Source: Verrucomicrobiota bacterium (lineage in GTDB: Bacteria > Verrucomicrobiota > Verrucomicrobiia > JADLBR01). From it: a stretch of DNA of 48,683 nucleotides. Under the pieces are notes generated by a model. It was not told the origin of the DNA. It ran no database searches and saw only the letters and a list, made by a program, of their open reading frames with translations. Position numbers and translations under genes: made by a program. The DNA lies in assembly GCA_029560585.1 (NCBI GenBank), contig JAKQKQ010000217.1:1-48683 (forward strand), given 5' to 3'. Within the stretch, counting starts at the first letter, position 1; every line of letters begins with the position of its first letter. Below, piece after piece: positions 34,550 through 42,919 of this stretch.

Positions 34550-36244
34550 CTATTTTCCGCCGCGGATGAACTCCTCGCGATCGAGGACGCCATCGCCATT
34601 TTTATCGAATTTCGGGAATCGCTTGGGTGCCTCATCGGGGTCGGGCTGTTTGGCGAGGAATTCTTCGAGCGTGAGCTTGCCATCGTGGTCCTTGTCGCGG
34701 CCGGCGAACATCGCGGCGCGGTCCTGTTTGAGTCTATTACTGCTCGAGGGCTTGGAGGCGGAACCGCCTCTGGTCCCGCCCTCGCGGATCTGGGGTTTGG
34801 CCTCGGGGTACTCGCCGAGCATGGCGCGGAGCTTGGCGACGACGGCGGGTTGTTCGCCCGCGAGGTTCTTCGACTCTAGGGGATCGGCCTGATAGTCGTA
34901 CAGCTCGAAGACGGCGGTGTCGGTCGGGGCGCCGGGGGGCCTCCATTCGACAAGCCGATGGCGCGCGGTGCGGACGGCGCGGCCCATGAGCTGGTTGCGC
35001 GGATAGACGTGGATGACGGCCTCCTTCGTCGTGGCGTTCGGATCTTTCAGGGCGGCCGCGAAGCTCGAGCCGTCGAGGCCCTGCGGGGCGGGCAGGCCGG
35101 CCAGCTCGCAGAGCGTCGGGTAGATGTCGACGGTCTCGATCAGCGCGCCGGTCTTGACCCCGGCCTTCATGCCGGGGGCGGCGACGATGACCGGTATGCG
35201 CGCGGCCTGCTCGTAGTTGGTGTGCTTGCACCACATGCCGTGGTCGCCGAGATGCCAGCCGTGGTCGCCCCAGAACACGATGATTGTATTCTTGGCGAGT
35301 CCTGTCTCATCCAGCGCGTCTAGCACCCGGCCGAGCTGGGCGTCCATGTAGCTGACTGCCGCATGGTAGCCATGGATCAGGTGTCGCGTCTGTCCGTCGG
35401 TGAGGGGGCCGACGGCGGGTATGTCGCTGTATGCGCGCAGCTCGCCCCAGGTTGTCGGGGCGAACTCTGGTGCGCCCTGCGGCGGGGATTTCAACGCGGG
35501 CAGCGGGAAGTCGGTGGGCCGATAGAGGTCCCAGTATTTCTTGGGCGCGCAGAACGGCAGGTGGGGTTTTAGGAAACCGACGCCCATGAAGAAGGGCTCG
35601 CCGGGCTTGTCTTTGGCGGCGCGCAGGCGGCGTACGGCCTCGTCGGCGATCATCCCATCGGCATATTCGTTGTCGGCCACATCGGCGCACTCGGTCGGGG
35701 CACCCTTGGCGAGATTGGCCCGCTTGCTCTCTGGCACGCCATCGGCCTTGGCCTTTGCCACTTTTCTCTTCGTGTCATCGACGTTTGCCGGGAGGACGTA
35801 TCCGCCGCCGCTGGGTCTCCAGTGCGGCACAGACCAAGAGGCGTCGTCCTCGTGGTTGCCGTGGCCGACGTGCATGATCTTGCCCATGGCCTCGGTGCGG
35901 TAGCCGCGCTGTTTGAAATATTGCGCGACCGTCACGGCATCGGGCACGGCCTTGCGGAAGTTCGTTCCGAGGTCGTAGATGCCGATGGATTGCGGGCGCA
36001 GGCCGGTCATCAGGGCGTTGCGCGAGGGCGCGCAGACCGCCTGGTTGCAGTAAGCGCGCTCAAACAGCACGCCGCGGGTGGCCAGGCGGTCGATGTTCGG
36101 GGACTTCACCGACGTGTCCCCGTAGCAGCCGAGGAGCGGTTTGAGGTCATCGACGCAGATGAGCAGAACGTTGGGCTTCGCGGCGGCGGGGCCGCCACAG
36201 AGGACGGACCCGATGCCGAGGCAGAAAAGAGCTGTGCTTCGCAT
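34550..36244 (-). CDS. Exported sulfatase of iduronate-2-sulfatase type with C-terminal EF-hands
   Basis: A 564-residue sulfatase. The signal peptide (about 1-22) precedes PNVLLICVDDLKPLLGCYG, typical of the iduronate-2-sulfatase/choline-sulfatase-like branch. The formylglycine site is C71-A-P-S-R75; GKIMHVGHG, FLKPHLPFCAPKKY and WGDHGWHLGDHGMWCKHTNYE also fit. Residues 515-560 carry two EF-hand loops, DKDHDGKLTLEEF and DKNGDGVLDREEF, so the tail should bind calcium. The tail is not needed for catalysis in the family and may stabilise the enzyme or attach it. It starts 3 bases after the stop of the next sulfatase, so the two form a tight operon. Confidence 0.92.
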   Translation of the reverse strand: MRSTALFCLGIGSVLCGGPAAAKPNVLLICVDDLKPLLGCYGDTSVKSPNIDRLATRGVLFERAYCNQAVCAPSRNALMTGLRPQSIGIYDLGTNFRKAVPDAVTVAQYFKQRGYRTEAMGKIMHVGHGNHEDDASWSVPHWRPSGGGYVLPANVDDTKRKVAKAKADGVPESKRANLAKGAPTECADVADNEYADGMIADEAVRRLRAAKDKPGEPFFMGVGFLKPHLPFCAPKKYWDLYRPTDFPLPALKSPPQGAPEFAPTTWGELRAYSDIPAVGPLTDGQTRHLIHGYHAAVSYMDAQLGRVLDALDETGLAKNTIIVFWGDHGWHLGDHGMWCKHTNYEQAARIPVIVAAPGMKAGVKTGALIETVDIYPTLCELAGLPAPQGLDGSSFAAALKDPNATTKEAVIHVYPRNQLMGRAVRTARHRLVEWRPPGAPTDTAVFELYDYQADPLESKNLAGEQPAVVAKLRAMLGEYPEAKPQIREGGTRGGSASKPSSSNRLKQDRAAMFAGRDKDHDGKLTLEEFLAKQPDPDEAPKRFPKFDKNGDGVLDREEFIRGGK

Positions 36245-36247
36245 GGG

Positions 36248-38026
36248 CTATTTCCTTTCTGAATGATCTGCGGCCGGATTGGCGCCGGTACACCCGAAGG
36301 TTCGCCGGAGCCTATCGCCGATCGTTGCGAGGCGAGGGTTCACTTTGTGGCCCCTGCCCATCGTCACGAATTCCTCCTCGCTGAGTGCGCCGTCCTTGTT
36401 CGAGTCGAACGTCGGGAACCGGCGCCGGCCCTCGACCTCATCGGGGAATTTGTTCAGGTATTCCTCGAGGCTCAGCCGCCCGTCGCCATTGGTATCCTTG
36501 GTCTTGAAGATGGCATGGCGGTCGAGCGCGGGTCTACTTGCAGCCAGCCCCTTGGCCTTGCCGCGCGTGGGCGTTGCGTCCACGGGCTTGCCGGTGGCGG
36601 CGGCATCGTCGCGCGTTTTGCTCGGCGGCAAGGAGTTTTGCCAAGCCAGCGCTTTCGCGGTGAGATCCTTGACCGCGTCGGGATGCTCGGCGGCGACGTC
36701 GTGCTCCTCGCTGATGTCACTTGGGATGTTGTAGAGGCGTGCGCCACTGGCGTCGTGATTGACGAAGAGCTTCCAGGGCCCGTCGCGGACGGCGAGCATC
36801 GGCGGAGTGTAGTCATCTCCCCAGACGCGGAACAGCCACTCCCAGAAAAGCGGCCTCTGGCGTGGGCGCGCGCCCCCGAGCCAGATGTCGCTCACGTCTT
36901 CACCGTCGGGCCGAACGTCGGCGGGCACCGGGACGCCCGCGACTTTGCAGACGGTCGGGAGCCAATCGACGCCGCTGAGCACGCTGGTCTCATCGACGCG
37001 TCCGGCGGGGACGTGACCCGGCCACCGCAGGACGCCGAAGGTGCGGACGCCGCCCTCGTACATGCTGCGTTTGCGCGCCCGCAGCGGGCCGGTGTTGCCG
37101 ACCCCGGCGTTGGCGGCATTGCTTATATTGTAATCCTCGGGGCCGTTGTCGCTGGAGAAGAAGACGACGGTGTTATCGGCCAGGCCCAGTTCATCCAGCG
37201 TCTGCATGAGTCGGCCGACCTGTGTGTCGAGGTCGGTGAGCGAGGCGCAGAAGACCTGCATCTGGCTCTTGAGGTCTTTCGCGGCGGCCAGGTACTTTTG
37301 CATCCATTGGCCGTAGGCCGGATCGTCCGCCCGCGGCACGAGATCGCTGTAGACGGCGAGCTGTTCCGGCGTCGGGTCGAGTTTGGCGTGCGGCACCAGC
37401 GTCCAGACGTTGAGGTAGAACGGCCTGTCCTTATTTTCGCGTAAGAAACTGATGGCGCGATCGACGATGATGCCCGTCGATTTGCCCCACCAATGCTCGA
37501 CGGGTGGGCTGTCTTTTTCTTTTAACTGAGGGCCGTTGGAAACGGTGGTGACGTGTTTGTCGATCCCGTACTCGCCGGGTTCGGGTGCGCCGTCGCCGCC
37601 GCCGAGGTGCCATTTGCCGAAATGTCCGGTGACGTAGCCGGCGTCGTGCAACAGCCTCGTCACGGTCTTGGCCTTGGGGTCGAGCCAGTCCGGCATGTGG
37701 CGGGCGGCATTCTGCTCGTGGCTTGAGAAATGGCCATGTACGAAGTGGCGCGCCGGATAGTGCGAGGTCATGAACGCCGTGCGGCTTGGCGAGCAAACCG
37801 TCGCCGCGACGTAGAACTGCTTGAACCACGTGCCCTGGGATGCGAAGCGGTCGAGGTTGGGCGTCTTGACGTAGGGATGGCCGGCGAAGCTTGCATCGGC
37901 CCAGCCCTGATCGTCGGTGAGAAAGAAGATGAAGTTGGGGCGTTTCGCGGGAGCATCCGCGGCATGCGCGATGGCCGTGGATGCCAGCAAGAGAGCCAGG
38001 AGGGCTAGAGGCGTTGGGTGTTTCAT
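36248..38026 (-). CDS. Exported sulfatase with C-terminal EF-hands
   Basis: A 592-residue sulfatase with signal peptide (about 1-23), PNFIFFLTDDQGWADASFAG, the formylglycine site C78-S-P-S-R82, HFGKWHLGGGDG and the metal site FFSSDNGPEDYN. Residues 515-560 hold two EF-hand loops (DTNGDGRLSLEEY, DSNKDGALSEEEF), as in the following gene, although the catalytic domains are of different sulfatase branches. A basic tail follows the EF-hands. It is translated just ahead of the other sulfatase (3-base gap) and may follow the VIT1-like gene in one transcript (64-base gap). The two would remove different sulfates from one glycan. Confidence 0.92.
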   Translation of the reverse strand: MKHPTPLALLALLLASTAIAHAADAPAKRPNFIFFLTDDQGWADASFAGHPYVKTPNLDRFASQGTWFKQFYVAATVCSPSRTAFMTSHYPARHFVHGHFSSHEQNAARHMPDWLDPKAKTVTRLLHDAGYVTGHFGKWHLGGGDGAPEPGEYGIDKHVTTVSNGPQLKEKDSPPVEHWWGKSTGIIVDRAISFLRENKDRPFYLNVWTLVPHAKLDPTPEQLAVYSDLVPRADDPAYGQWMQKYLAAAKDLKSQMQVFCASLTDLDTQVGRLMQTLDELGLADNTVVFFSSDNGPEDYNISNAANAGVGNTGPLRARKRSMYEGGVRTFGVLRWPGHVPAGRVDETSVLSGVDWLPTVCKVAGVPVPADVRPDGEDVSDIWLGGARPRQRPLFWEWLFRVWGDDYTPPMLAVRDGPWKLFVNHDASGARLYNIPSDISEEHDVAAEHPDAVKDLTAKALAWQNSLPPSKTRDDAAATGKPVDATPTRGKAKGLAASRPALDRHAIFKTKDTNGDGRLSLEEYLNKFPDEVEGRRRFPTFDSNKDGALSEEEFVTMGRGHKVNPRLATIGDRLRRTFGCTGANPAADHSERK

Positions 38027-38090
38027 GGTGTTTTCGTTCCGAGGTTCTTTGAGGTCATGCTACGGACAAATGGTTGCCGCGTCGCGCCTG

Positions 38091-38786
38091 TCATGCGACG
38101 GTGCCGAAGAGGGCGCCGACGGCCGCGGTGGCCGCCATGGCCACGGCACCCCAGATGGTGACGCGACCGGCCCCGAGGAGCACATTCGACCCGCCCACTC
38201 GGGCGGCCAGACCGCCCATCATGGCCAGAAACACCAGGGAGCTTCCAGCGACGAGGGGGATGATGATCGAGGGTGGGCTGGCCAGCACCACGAGCAGGGG
38301 CAGGGTCGCGCCAACGGCGAAGGTGGCGGCGGAGGCCATTGCCGCCTGGATGGGCCGCGCGCTGTGCGTCTCCGATAGACCGAGTTCATCCCGGGCATGC
38401 GCGGCGAGCGCATCGTGCGCCATGAGCTGGCGAGAGACCTGTTCGGCGAGCGCGGGATCAAGGCCGCGTTTCACGTAGATCGCCGCAAGCTCCTCGCGCT
38501 CGAATTCCTCATCCGTCGCCAGCTCATTCCTCTCTCGTGCGAGGTCCGCCTTCTCCGTGTCCGCCTGAGAGCTGACCGAGACATATTCGCCCGCCGCCAT
38601 GGACATCGCGCCGGCAACGAGACCCGCGACGCCGGCGACCAGGACATCGCCACGGGCGGCGCTCGCCGCGGCCACGCCCACTACAAGGCTCGCGGTCGAG
38701 ACGATCCCGTCATTGGCGCCCAAGACGGCCGCGCGCAGCCAACCGATCCGTTCGGCGTAGTGTCGTTCGGATGAGCGCTTGTCCAT
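38091..38786 (-). CDS. VIT1/CCC1-family membrane transporter
   Basis: A 231-residue integral membrane protein. Membrane segments are visible near 17-40 (AAVLGANDGIVSTASLVVGVAAA), 46-68, 150-170, 175-200 and 208-228. The cytoplasmic helical region between the second and third holds many acidic residues (EKADLARERNELATDEEFEREELAA), as in the metal-binding domain of plant VIT1. The family moves ferrous iron or manganese, usually by proton antiport. The ATG at 38786 gives the normal length; the frame stays open upstream without similarity. It diverges from the esterase gene and precedes the two sulfatases. It is the only transporter in the window. Confidence 0.85.
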   Translation of the reverse strand: MDKRSSERHYAERIGWLRAAVLGANDGIVSTASLVVGVAAASAARGDVLVAGVAGLVAGAMSMAAGEYVSVSSQADTEKADLARERNELATDEEFEREELAAIYVKRGLDPALAEQVSRQLMAHDALAAHARDELGLSETHSARPIQAAMASAATFAVGATLPLLVVLASPPSIIIPLVAGSSLVFLAMMGGLAARVGGSNVLLGAGRVTIWGAVAMAATAAVGALFGTVA

Positions 38787-39082
38787 AATGTGCGTGCCCT
38801 TCGCCGTCGAGTTCGCGCGCGGGCGCATCATCGGGACTTGGCCGTCGTGGAACATCTGTCGCGCAATGTCGTTCCTTTGGTTGGGTTCAACTTCCGGCGA
38901 GCCATAGGATATGAGTCGCAAGCACTCGCGTCAACCCGACGGTTTCCAAACCGATCTTCGCGCTGGGCGGCGCCTTGCGACCGGTCGCTCGAGCCGACGG
39001 GGGCGGGCCCCGTTCGCGGCAGCGGAATTCGCTTTGATTATTGCCCGAGTCGTTTTACAGGCAGATCCGGAAGGGTTACTGA

Positions 39083-40093
39083 ATGAGACCACAAGCATTT
39101 ATCACACCAGATGCGTTTGCGCTGATATTCATGCTCGCTGGGTCGGCAATGGCGACCGCCGCGCCGGAGAAGGTCCCCGCCGCCGTGGCGGGATCAGGCT
39201 CGGGCATCGGAACGAATGCCGCGCCCGTCCTCCCCCGGCCGACCCTCGCGAACGTCCCATATGGCGCGCACGAGCGGCAGGTGCTTGATTTCTATCGGGC
39301 CGAGTCCGAGCGGCCCTCGCCTCTGCTGTTTTTCATCCACGGCGGCGGTTGGGTGGCCGGCGACAAGAGCGGCCTGGGCGCCATGACGAACTGCCTGGCC
39401 GCCGGGGTGTCCATCGTTTCCATCAACTATCGCTATTCCTGGCAGGCGCAAATGGCGGGGGTGAAACCGCCCGTCGAGTGGCCCCTGCATGATGCGGCGC
39501 GCGCGCTTCAGTTTGTGCGAAGCAAGGCGGGCGAATGGCACATCGACAAACGGCGCATCGGCGCATCGGGCGGTTCGGCGGGCGCGTGCTCGAGCCTGTG
39601 GCTGGCCTTTCACGACGACATGGCCGATCCGAAGAGCGACGACCCCGTCGCACGCGAATCCACGCGCCTCTGGTGCGCCGCCGTCACCGGAGCGCAGACG
39701 TCGCTCGATCCGAAGCAGCTTGTGGAATGGACGCCGAACAGCCGCTACGGGGGTCACGCGTTCGGCTTCATGGATCCGACGAACCTGAAATCGCGCGATA
39801 CCCAGTTCGCCCAATTCCTCGCCGCGCGGGACCAGATCCTCCCCTGGATCAAGGAGTATTCGCCCATCGGGCTTGTCACGCCCGACGATCCGCCAATCTA
39901 CATGATCTACAGTGCGCCGCCCGCCCTCGGCCAAGAGCAGAAGGATCCGACCCACACGGCGAATTACGGCGTGAAGTTACAAGAGAGACTCCGCGACGTT
40001 GGCGTCGGGTGCGAGCTCGTCTATCCCGGTGCCCCGGACGTCAAACACGCGCAGCCTTACCTGTATCTCATCGACAAGTTGAAGGGGCCCTGA
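39083..40093 (+). CDS. Exported alpha/beta-hydrolase, esterase type
   Basis: A 336-residue protein with a signal peptide (about 1-26). The oxyanion motif FFIHGGGW is near residue 85, the nucleophile serine is in GASGGSAGA (G-x-S-x-G) near 168, and an Asp (TPDDPPIYMIY) and a late His (VKHAQP) complete the triad. It resembles BD-FAE/acetyl-esterase-type hydrolases that remove acyl groups from sugars. The ATG is preceded by GGAAGGG. It diverges from the VIT1 gene and converges on the isomerase-like gene across 289 bases that contain the 73-base repeat. A deacetylating role would complement the NodB-type protein, but the substrate is not known. Confidence 0.85.
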   Translation: MRPQAFITPDAFALIFMLAGSAMATAAPEKVPAAVAGSGSGIGTNAAPVLPRPTLANVPYGAHERQVLDFYRAESERPSPLLFFIHGGGWVAGDKSGLGAMTNCLAAGVSIVSINYRYSWQAQMAGVKPPVEWPLHDAARALQFVRSKAGEWHIDKRRIGASGGSAGACSSLWLAFHDDMADPKSDDPVARESTRLWCAAVTGAQTSLDPKQLVEWTPNSRYGGHAFGFMDPTNLKSRDTQFAQFLAARDQILPWIKEYSPIGLVTPDDPPIYMIYSAPPALGQEQKDPTHTANYGVKLQERLRDVGVGCELVYPGAPDVKHAQPYLYLIDKLKGP

Positions 40094-40136
40094 TCTGAGA
40101 ATCCCGGTGGCCGAACCCGGGGGGAAGGGCTCGCAA

Positions 40137-40209
40137 CCTCGCGGGCCGGATTGGACCAGATGTCGCGCGGCTGGTGAATCGCGGACGCCGGGGACGGCGT
40201 CCCTCCCGG
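40137..40209 (+). repeat. 73-base dispersed repeat, direct copy
   Basis: Sixty-nine of 73 bases match the reverse complement of 42679-42751; similarity continues weakly for about 25 bases to the left. Shorter pieces occur at 15205-15233 and 16915-16928. Together with the inverted copy it brackets the isomerase/oxidoreductase gene pair. No coding potential is seen. Confidence 0.75.
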
Positions 40210-40338
40210 CTGATGCGGGCGGCAAGTGCTGCGCGTCGTCTCCGTGGGACGTCAGCGCCAGGGTGATGGCCTGGAGTTTTGAGGCACACTCGCCTCGGCT
40301 TCCGCGGTCCACCCGAACGCGGCGAACCCAATGCGGCG

Positions 40339-40359
40339 CGCGAGGCCGCGGGCCTCGCG
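40339..40359. terminator. Perfect GC hairpin between convergent genes
   Basis: CGCGAGGCC and GGCCTCGCG pair over nine bases with a three-base loop. It sits between the convergent esterase and isomerase-like genes, 24 bases from the isomerase stop. No T-tract follows, so termination is a guess. Confidence 0.35.
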
Positions 40360-40382
40360 ACGCGGACCAGGACGGGCTCCGA

Positions 40383-41246
40383 TCACTTCCCGTGCCAGCT
40401 TTTCCATGTCGCCATCGAGCGCGCCAGGTGGTCGCGGGGATCGCCCGGAACCGCGAAGCACATCAGGCCCACCGGCCCGCGATAACCGATCTCATCGAGG
40501 GCGGCGAGGAGTCCCCGGTTGTCAAAATCACCCTTATCCAGCGGCTGGATCAGGCCGTCGGCCCAGTTGGCCGCACCGATTTCGGCACCGTTGATCGTGA
40601 CGCAGAATAGTTTCGCCGCATTCTCGCGCAGCAGCGGGGTGTAATTCTTATCCCCATCCACCTTCAGCCAGTGGCACAGGTTAAAGTTGAAACCCACCCG
40701 CGGGTGATTGGCGGCGCGCACGACGCCGATGGCGAAGGGGATGGCCTCGGCCCAGTTGTTAATGTGGTTGTAGATCGAGATGCGCACGCCCGCGTCGCCA
40801 GCGACATCGCCGAGTTCGCGGAGTGCCTTGACGGCAGTTTCCAGGCCCTGGGGATCGGCGGGTTTCAGACCGGCAAGCAGCACCGACACCGTCGTGGGCC
40901 TGCCCTTGAGCCCCCGGATGGCGTCGGGAAGTGCCGGGGGAAACGCCGCGCCATTGGCCGGATTGACGTTGACGGTTGTCCAGACCATGTGGAGCCGCAG
41001 TCCGGCGTCATCGAGGATCTTCAGATTGGCTTCGAGGCTGCCGTCGAGCCAGAGGCTGCAGCCGGTACCGTCGTAGCCCAGATCGCGCAGCAGCGCCGCC
41101 TGTTCGGACAGCGGCCGGGGTTTGACCTTCGGCACGCCCATCTCGATGCAGTACGCGTAAAACTCGCGCGGGGACAGGTCGGCGCCTGGCAGGGCCATCT
41201 GGGCGAAGGCAAGGGTCGCCGCCAGCACGAGGGGATGCGGACTCAT
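40383..41246 (-). CDS. Exported sugar-phosphate isomerase/epimerase-like protein
   Basis: A 287-residue xylose-isomerase-like TIM-barrel protein (AP-endonuclease-2 superfamily). A short signal peptide (about 1-20) precedes a barrel with ALLRDLGYDGTGCSLW, GLRLHMVWTTVNVNP, VRISIYNHINNWAEA, PRVGFNFNLCHWLKV and IGYRGPVGLMCFAVPGDP; the His/Glu/Asp side chains that bind a metal in this fold lie at these strand ends. Substrate is unknown. Its ATG overlaps the oxidoreductase stop by 4 bases (ATGA), so the two are coupled. Exported pairs of this kind are common in PVC-type genomes, where they are thought to modify sugars outside the cytoplasm. Confidence 0.85.
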   Translation of the reverse strand: MSPHPLVLAATLAFAQMALPGADLSPREFYAYCIEMGVPKVKPRPLSEQAALLRDLGYDGTGCSLWLDGSLEANLKILDDAGLRLHMVWTTVNVNPANGAAFPPALPDAIRGLKGRPTTVSVLLAGLKPADPQGLETAVKALRELGDVAGDAGVRISIYNHINNWAEAIPFAIGVVRAANHPRVGFNFNLCHWLKVDGDKNYTPLLRENAAKLFCVTINGAEIGAANWADGLIQPLDKGDFDNRGLLAALDEIGYRGPVGLMCFAVPGDPRDHLARSMATWKSWHGK

Positions 41247-42523
41247 GCTTTCAGCCCGGTGATGTCGAACTCCAGTTTCCGATTCTCCCTGAGCAGCTCC
41301 TCCATCGTTAGCCTGCCGCGACGATAGCTCGCCTCGCGCATCAGGATCGCGGTCAGGTGGCTGTCGACCGACCGTGCGACGGTCGGGTTGTCGAAATGGC
41401 CCTCCGTCAGGTTGACATAGAGCTGCGCGACGTTGCGCGCGATGCCGGCGGCATAGAGGTTATCGACCGGGCCGCCGAAATGCTTTGGTCCGCCGCGCAC
41501 GAAGGCCGTGCCGCCATAGGGCAGCACCGCGCATGCGTCGGTCCCGTACATTTTGCAGCAGAGACTGGCGCCGCCGGTCAGCTCGGATTGGTTCTTCAGC
41601 GACTGGTGCTGGTGGACCCAGGTGACGCCGTCGTCGAACTGCATGACGCAATGGACCGTGTCGCGGCCGGACAGGAACGCGTTCGCGCGCCGGGTCTCCG
41701 CGAAGCCCATGGCGACAGCGGGCCGCTTGCCGAGCACCCACATCGCAGTGTCGATGGCGTGGATATCGTAAGAGACGCAGGCGTCGGCGGCCAGTTCGAC
41801 ATGGTGCAGCCAGAGTGAATTGCGGAGGTATTCCTCCTTGGGCGTCTCGGCCGTCGGCTCGCGCCACCGGTTGGCGTTACCGTAGGTGCAGACGTACGCA
41901 AGTTTTCCGAGTCCGCCGTCGAGCACCCGCTGGCGCACCTCGGCATTGGACGGGTCGGTCGGGGCCTGATAGTCCACGAGGAAACAGAGGTTCTTCCGCG
42001 TCGCCTCCTTGCCCAATTCGCCGATTTTCAAAGTGCCGGGCACATCGACCGCGACGGGTTTTGCCATGTAGACGTGTTTGCCGGCGGCGATGGCGGCGGC
42101 GGCATGCCCGGGCATGAAATACGGCATGTGCTCGATCGCGACGATGTCAACGCCGCTGTCGATCAGTTTCTTGTAGCCATCCAGCCCCGTGAAGCGCCGG
42201 CTCGCGTCCACCCCATACGCATCGCCGAACTTGTCCACCGCGTCTTGAAAATAATCGGCCGCGGCGTGAATCTCATAACCGCCGTGCTGCTGGAAATGTT
42301 TCGTCACGAAGGTGCCGCGTCCGCCGCAGCCGACGACCCCGAGTTTGAATTTCTTGGTGAACGTCGGCGGCCCGGTGGCGGGCTGGGGCTTGCTTTCCTC
42401 GGCGGCCGCTAGGGGCGCTGCGAGCGCGGGCGTGGCCGCGGCGAGCGCGCCGCGGATGAAGTCGCGACGAGATCCGGCCCGCGCGCCGTCGGCCAGTTCC
42501 TTCAGAAACTCATGTTCGCTCAT
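41243..42523 (-). CDS. Tat-exported Gfo/Idh/MocA-family oxidoreductase
   Basis: A 426-residue protein with a twin-arginine signal (S18-R19-R20-D21-F22, then a hydrophobic stretch to about 41), expected to be exported folded with its nucleotide bound. The Rossmann motif GVVGCGGRG is at 62-70, IEHMPYFMPGH and VYMAKPVAV follow (K155 at the catalytic Lys of the usual EKP motif, here AKP), and the C-terminal alpha/beta domain includes SYDIHAIDTAMWVLG. It would oxidise or reduce a sugar with NAD(P). The start is set by AGGAGG before ATG; the frame extends 111 codons upstream through repeat sequence. The isomerase-like protein overlaps its end. Confidence 0.9.
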   Translation of the reverse strand: MSEHEFLKELADGARAGSRRDFIRGALAAATPALAAPLAAAEESKPQPATGPPTFTKKFKLGVVGCGGRGTFVTKHFQQHGGYEIHAAADYFQDAVDKFGDAYGVDASRRFTGLDGYKKLIDSGVDIVAIEHMPYFMPGHAAAAIAAGKHVYMAKPVAVDVPGTLKIGELGKEATRKNLCFLVDYQAPTDPSNAEVRQRVLDGGLGKLAYVCTYGNANRWREPTAETPKEEYLRNSLWLHHVELAADACVSYDIHAIDTAMWVLGKRPAVAMGFAETRRANAFLSGRDTVHCVMQFDDGVTWVHQHQSLKNQSELTGGASLCCKMYGTDACAVLPYGGTAFVRGGPKHFGGPVDNLYAAGIARNVAQLYVNLTEGHFDNPTVARSVDSHLTAILMREASYRRGRLTMEELLRENRKLEFDITGLKA

Positions 42524-42678
42524 GGGGACCTCCTGCGATTGTTCGGGCATCATCTTGGACGGGAGATCGGCGGGATGGCCAGTCCGCAAATCGCACTGGT
42601 CCTTGAGGAATCTGCTTACTGGCAGCCCGTCGAAAAAAGTCATAGATCCCCCCTGATGACGCACGTGGCGCGATTCCG

Positions 42679-42751
42679 CCGGGAGGGACGCCGGCCCCGG
42701 CGTCCGCGATTCACCAGCCGCGCGACATCTGGGCCGACCCGGCCCGCGAGG
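42679..42751 (-). repeat. 73-base dispersed repeat, inverted copy
   Basis: Reverse complement matches 40137-40209 at 69 of 73 positions, and the flank beyond 42751 also shows a CCCGGGG/GAGGG similarity. The two copies point towards each other around the isomerase-like and Gfo/Idh/MocA genes. No transposase or target duplication is seen. Confidence 0.75.
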
Positions 42752-42820
42752 CCATGGGCCCTCCCCGGGATGTCCGCCTGTCGGCGGGCATTCGGGGCAC
42801 CACTGGGGCAGAAAATTGGA

Positions 42821-42879
42821 CGTAGGAGCGCGCGTGCGCGCGATTCGCGCATGCAATCGCCTGCAAGCAGGCTCCTACG
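42821..42879. repeat. REPIN-like inverted doublet
   Basis: Two REP-like units face each other. The left one reads GTAGGAGC, a GC-rich hairpin, then GATT (42822-42844). The right one, read from 42878 on the other strand, reads GTAGGAGC, the hairpin CCTGCTTGCAGG, then CGATT. Outer arms CGTAGGAGC/GCTCCTACG (42821-42829, 42871-42879) pair fully. This is the organisation of REPINs, which are mobilised by RAYT transposases; no RAYT gene is in the window. Confidence 0.7.
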
Positions 42880-42919
42880 ATTCGGTGTCTGAATTTTCGA
42901 GTCGGGAAGGGCGCATATT

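Larger units (their letters stand above)
42524..42919. other. Intergenic region built mostly of repeats
   Basis: No gene is supported in these 396 bases between the sulfatase stop and the oxidoreductase start. They hold the inverted 73-base repeat (42679-42751) and the REPIN-like doublet (42821-42879). The oxidoreductase promoter probably lies in 42524-42670, but I see no convincing boxes. Confidence 0.6.

Noticed and set aside
40137-42751. Composite transposon
   Set aside because: Inverted repeats are present, but there is no transposase and no visible target duplication.
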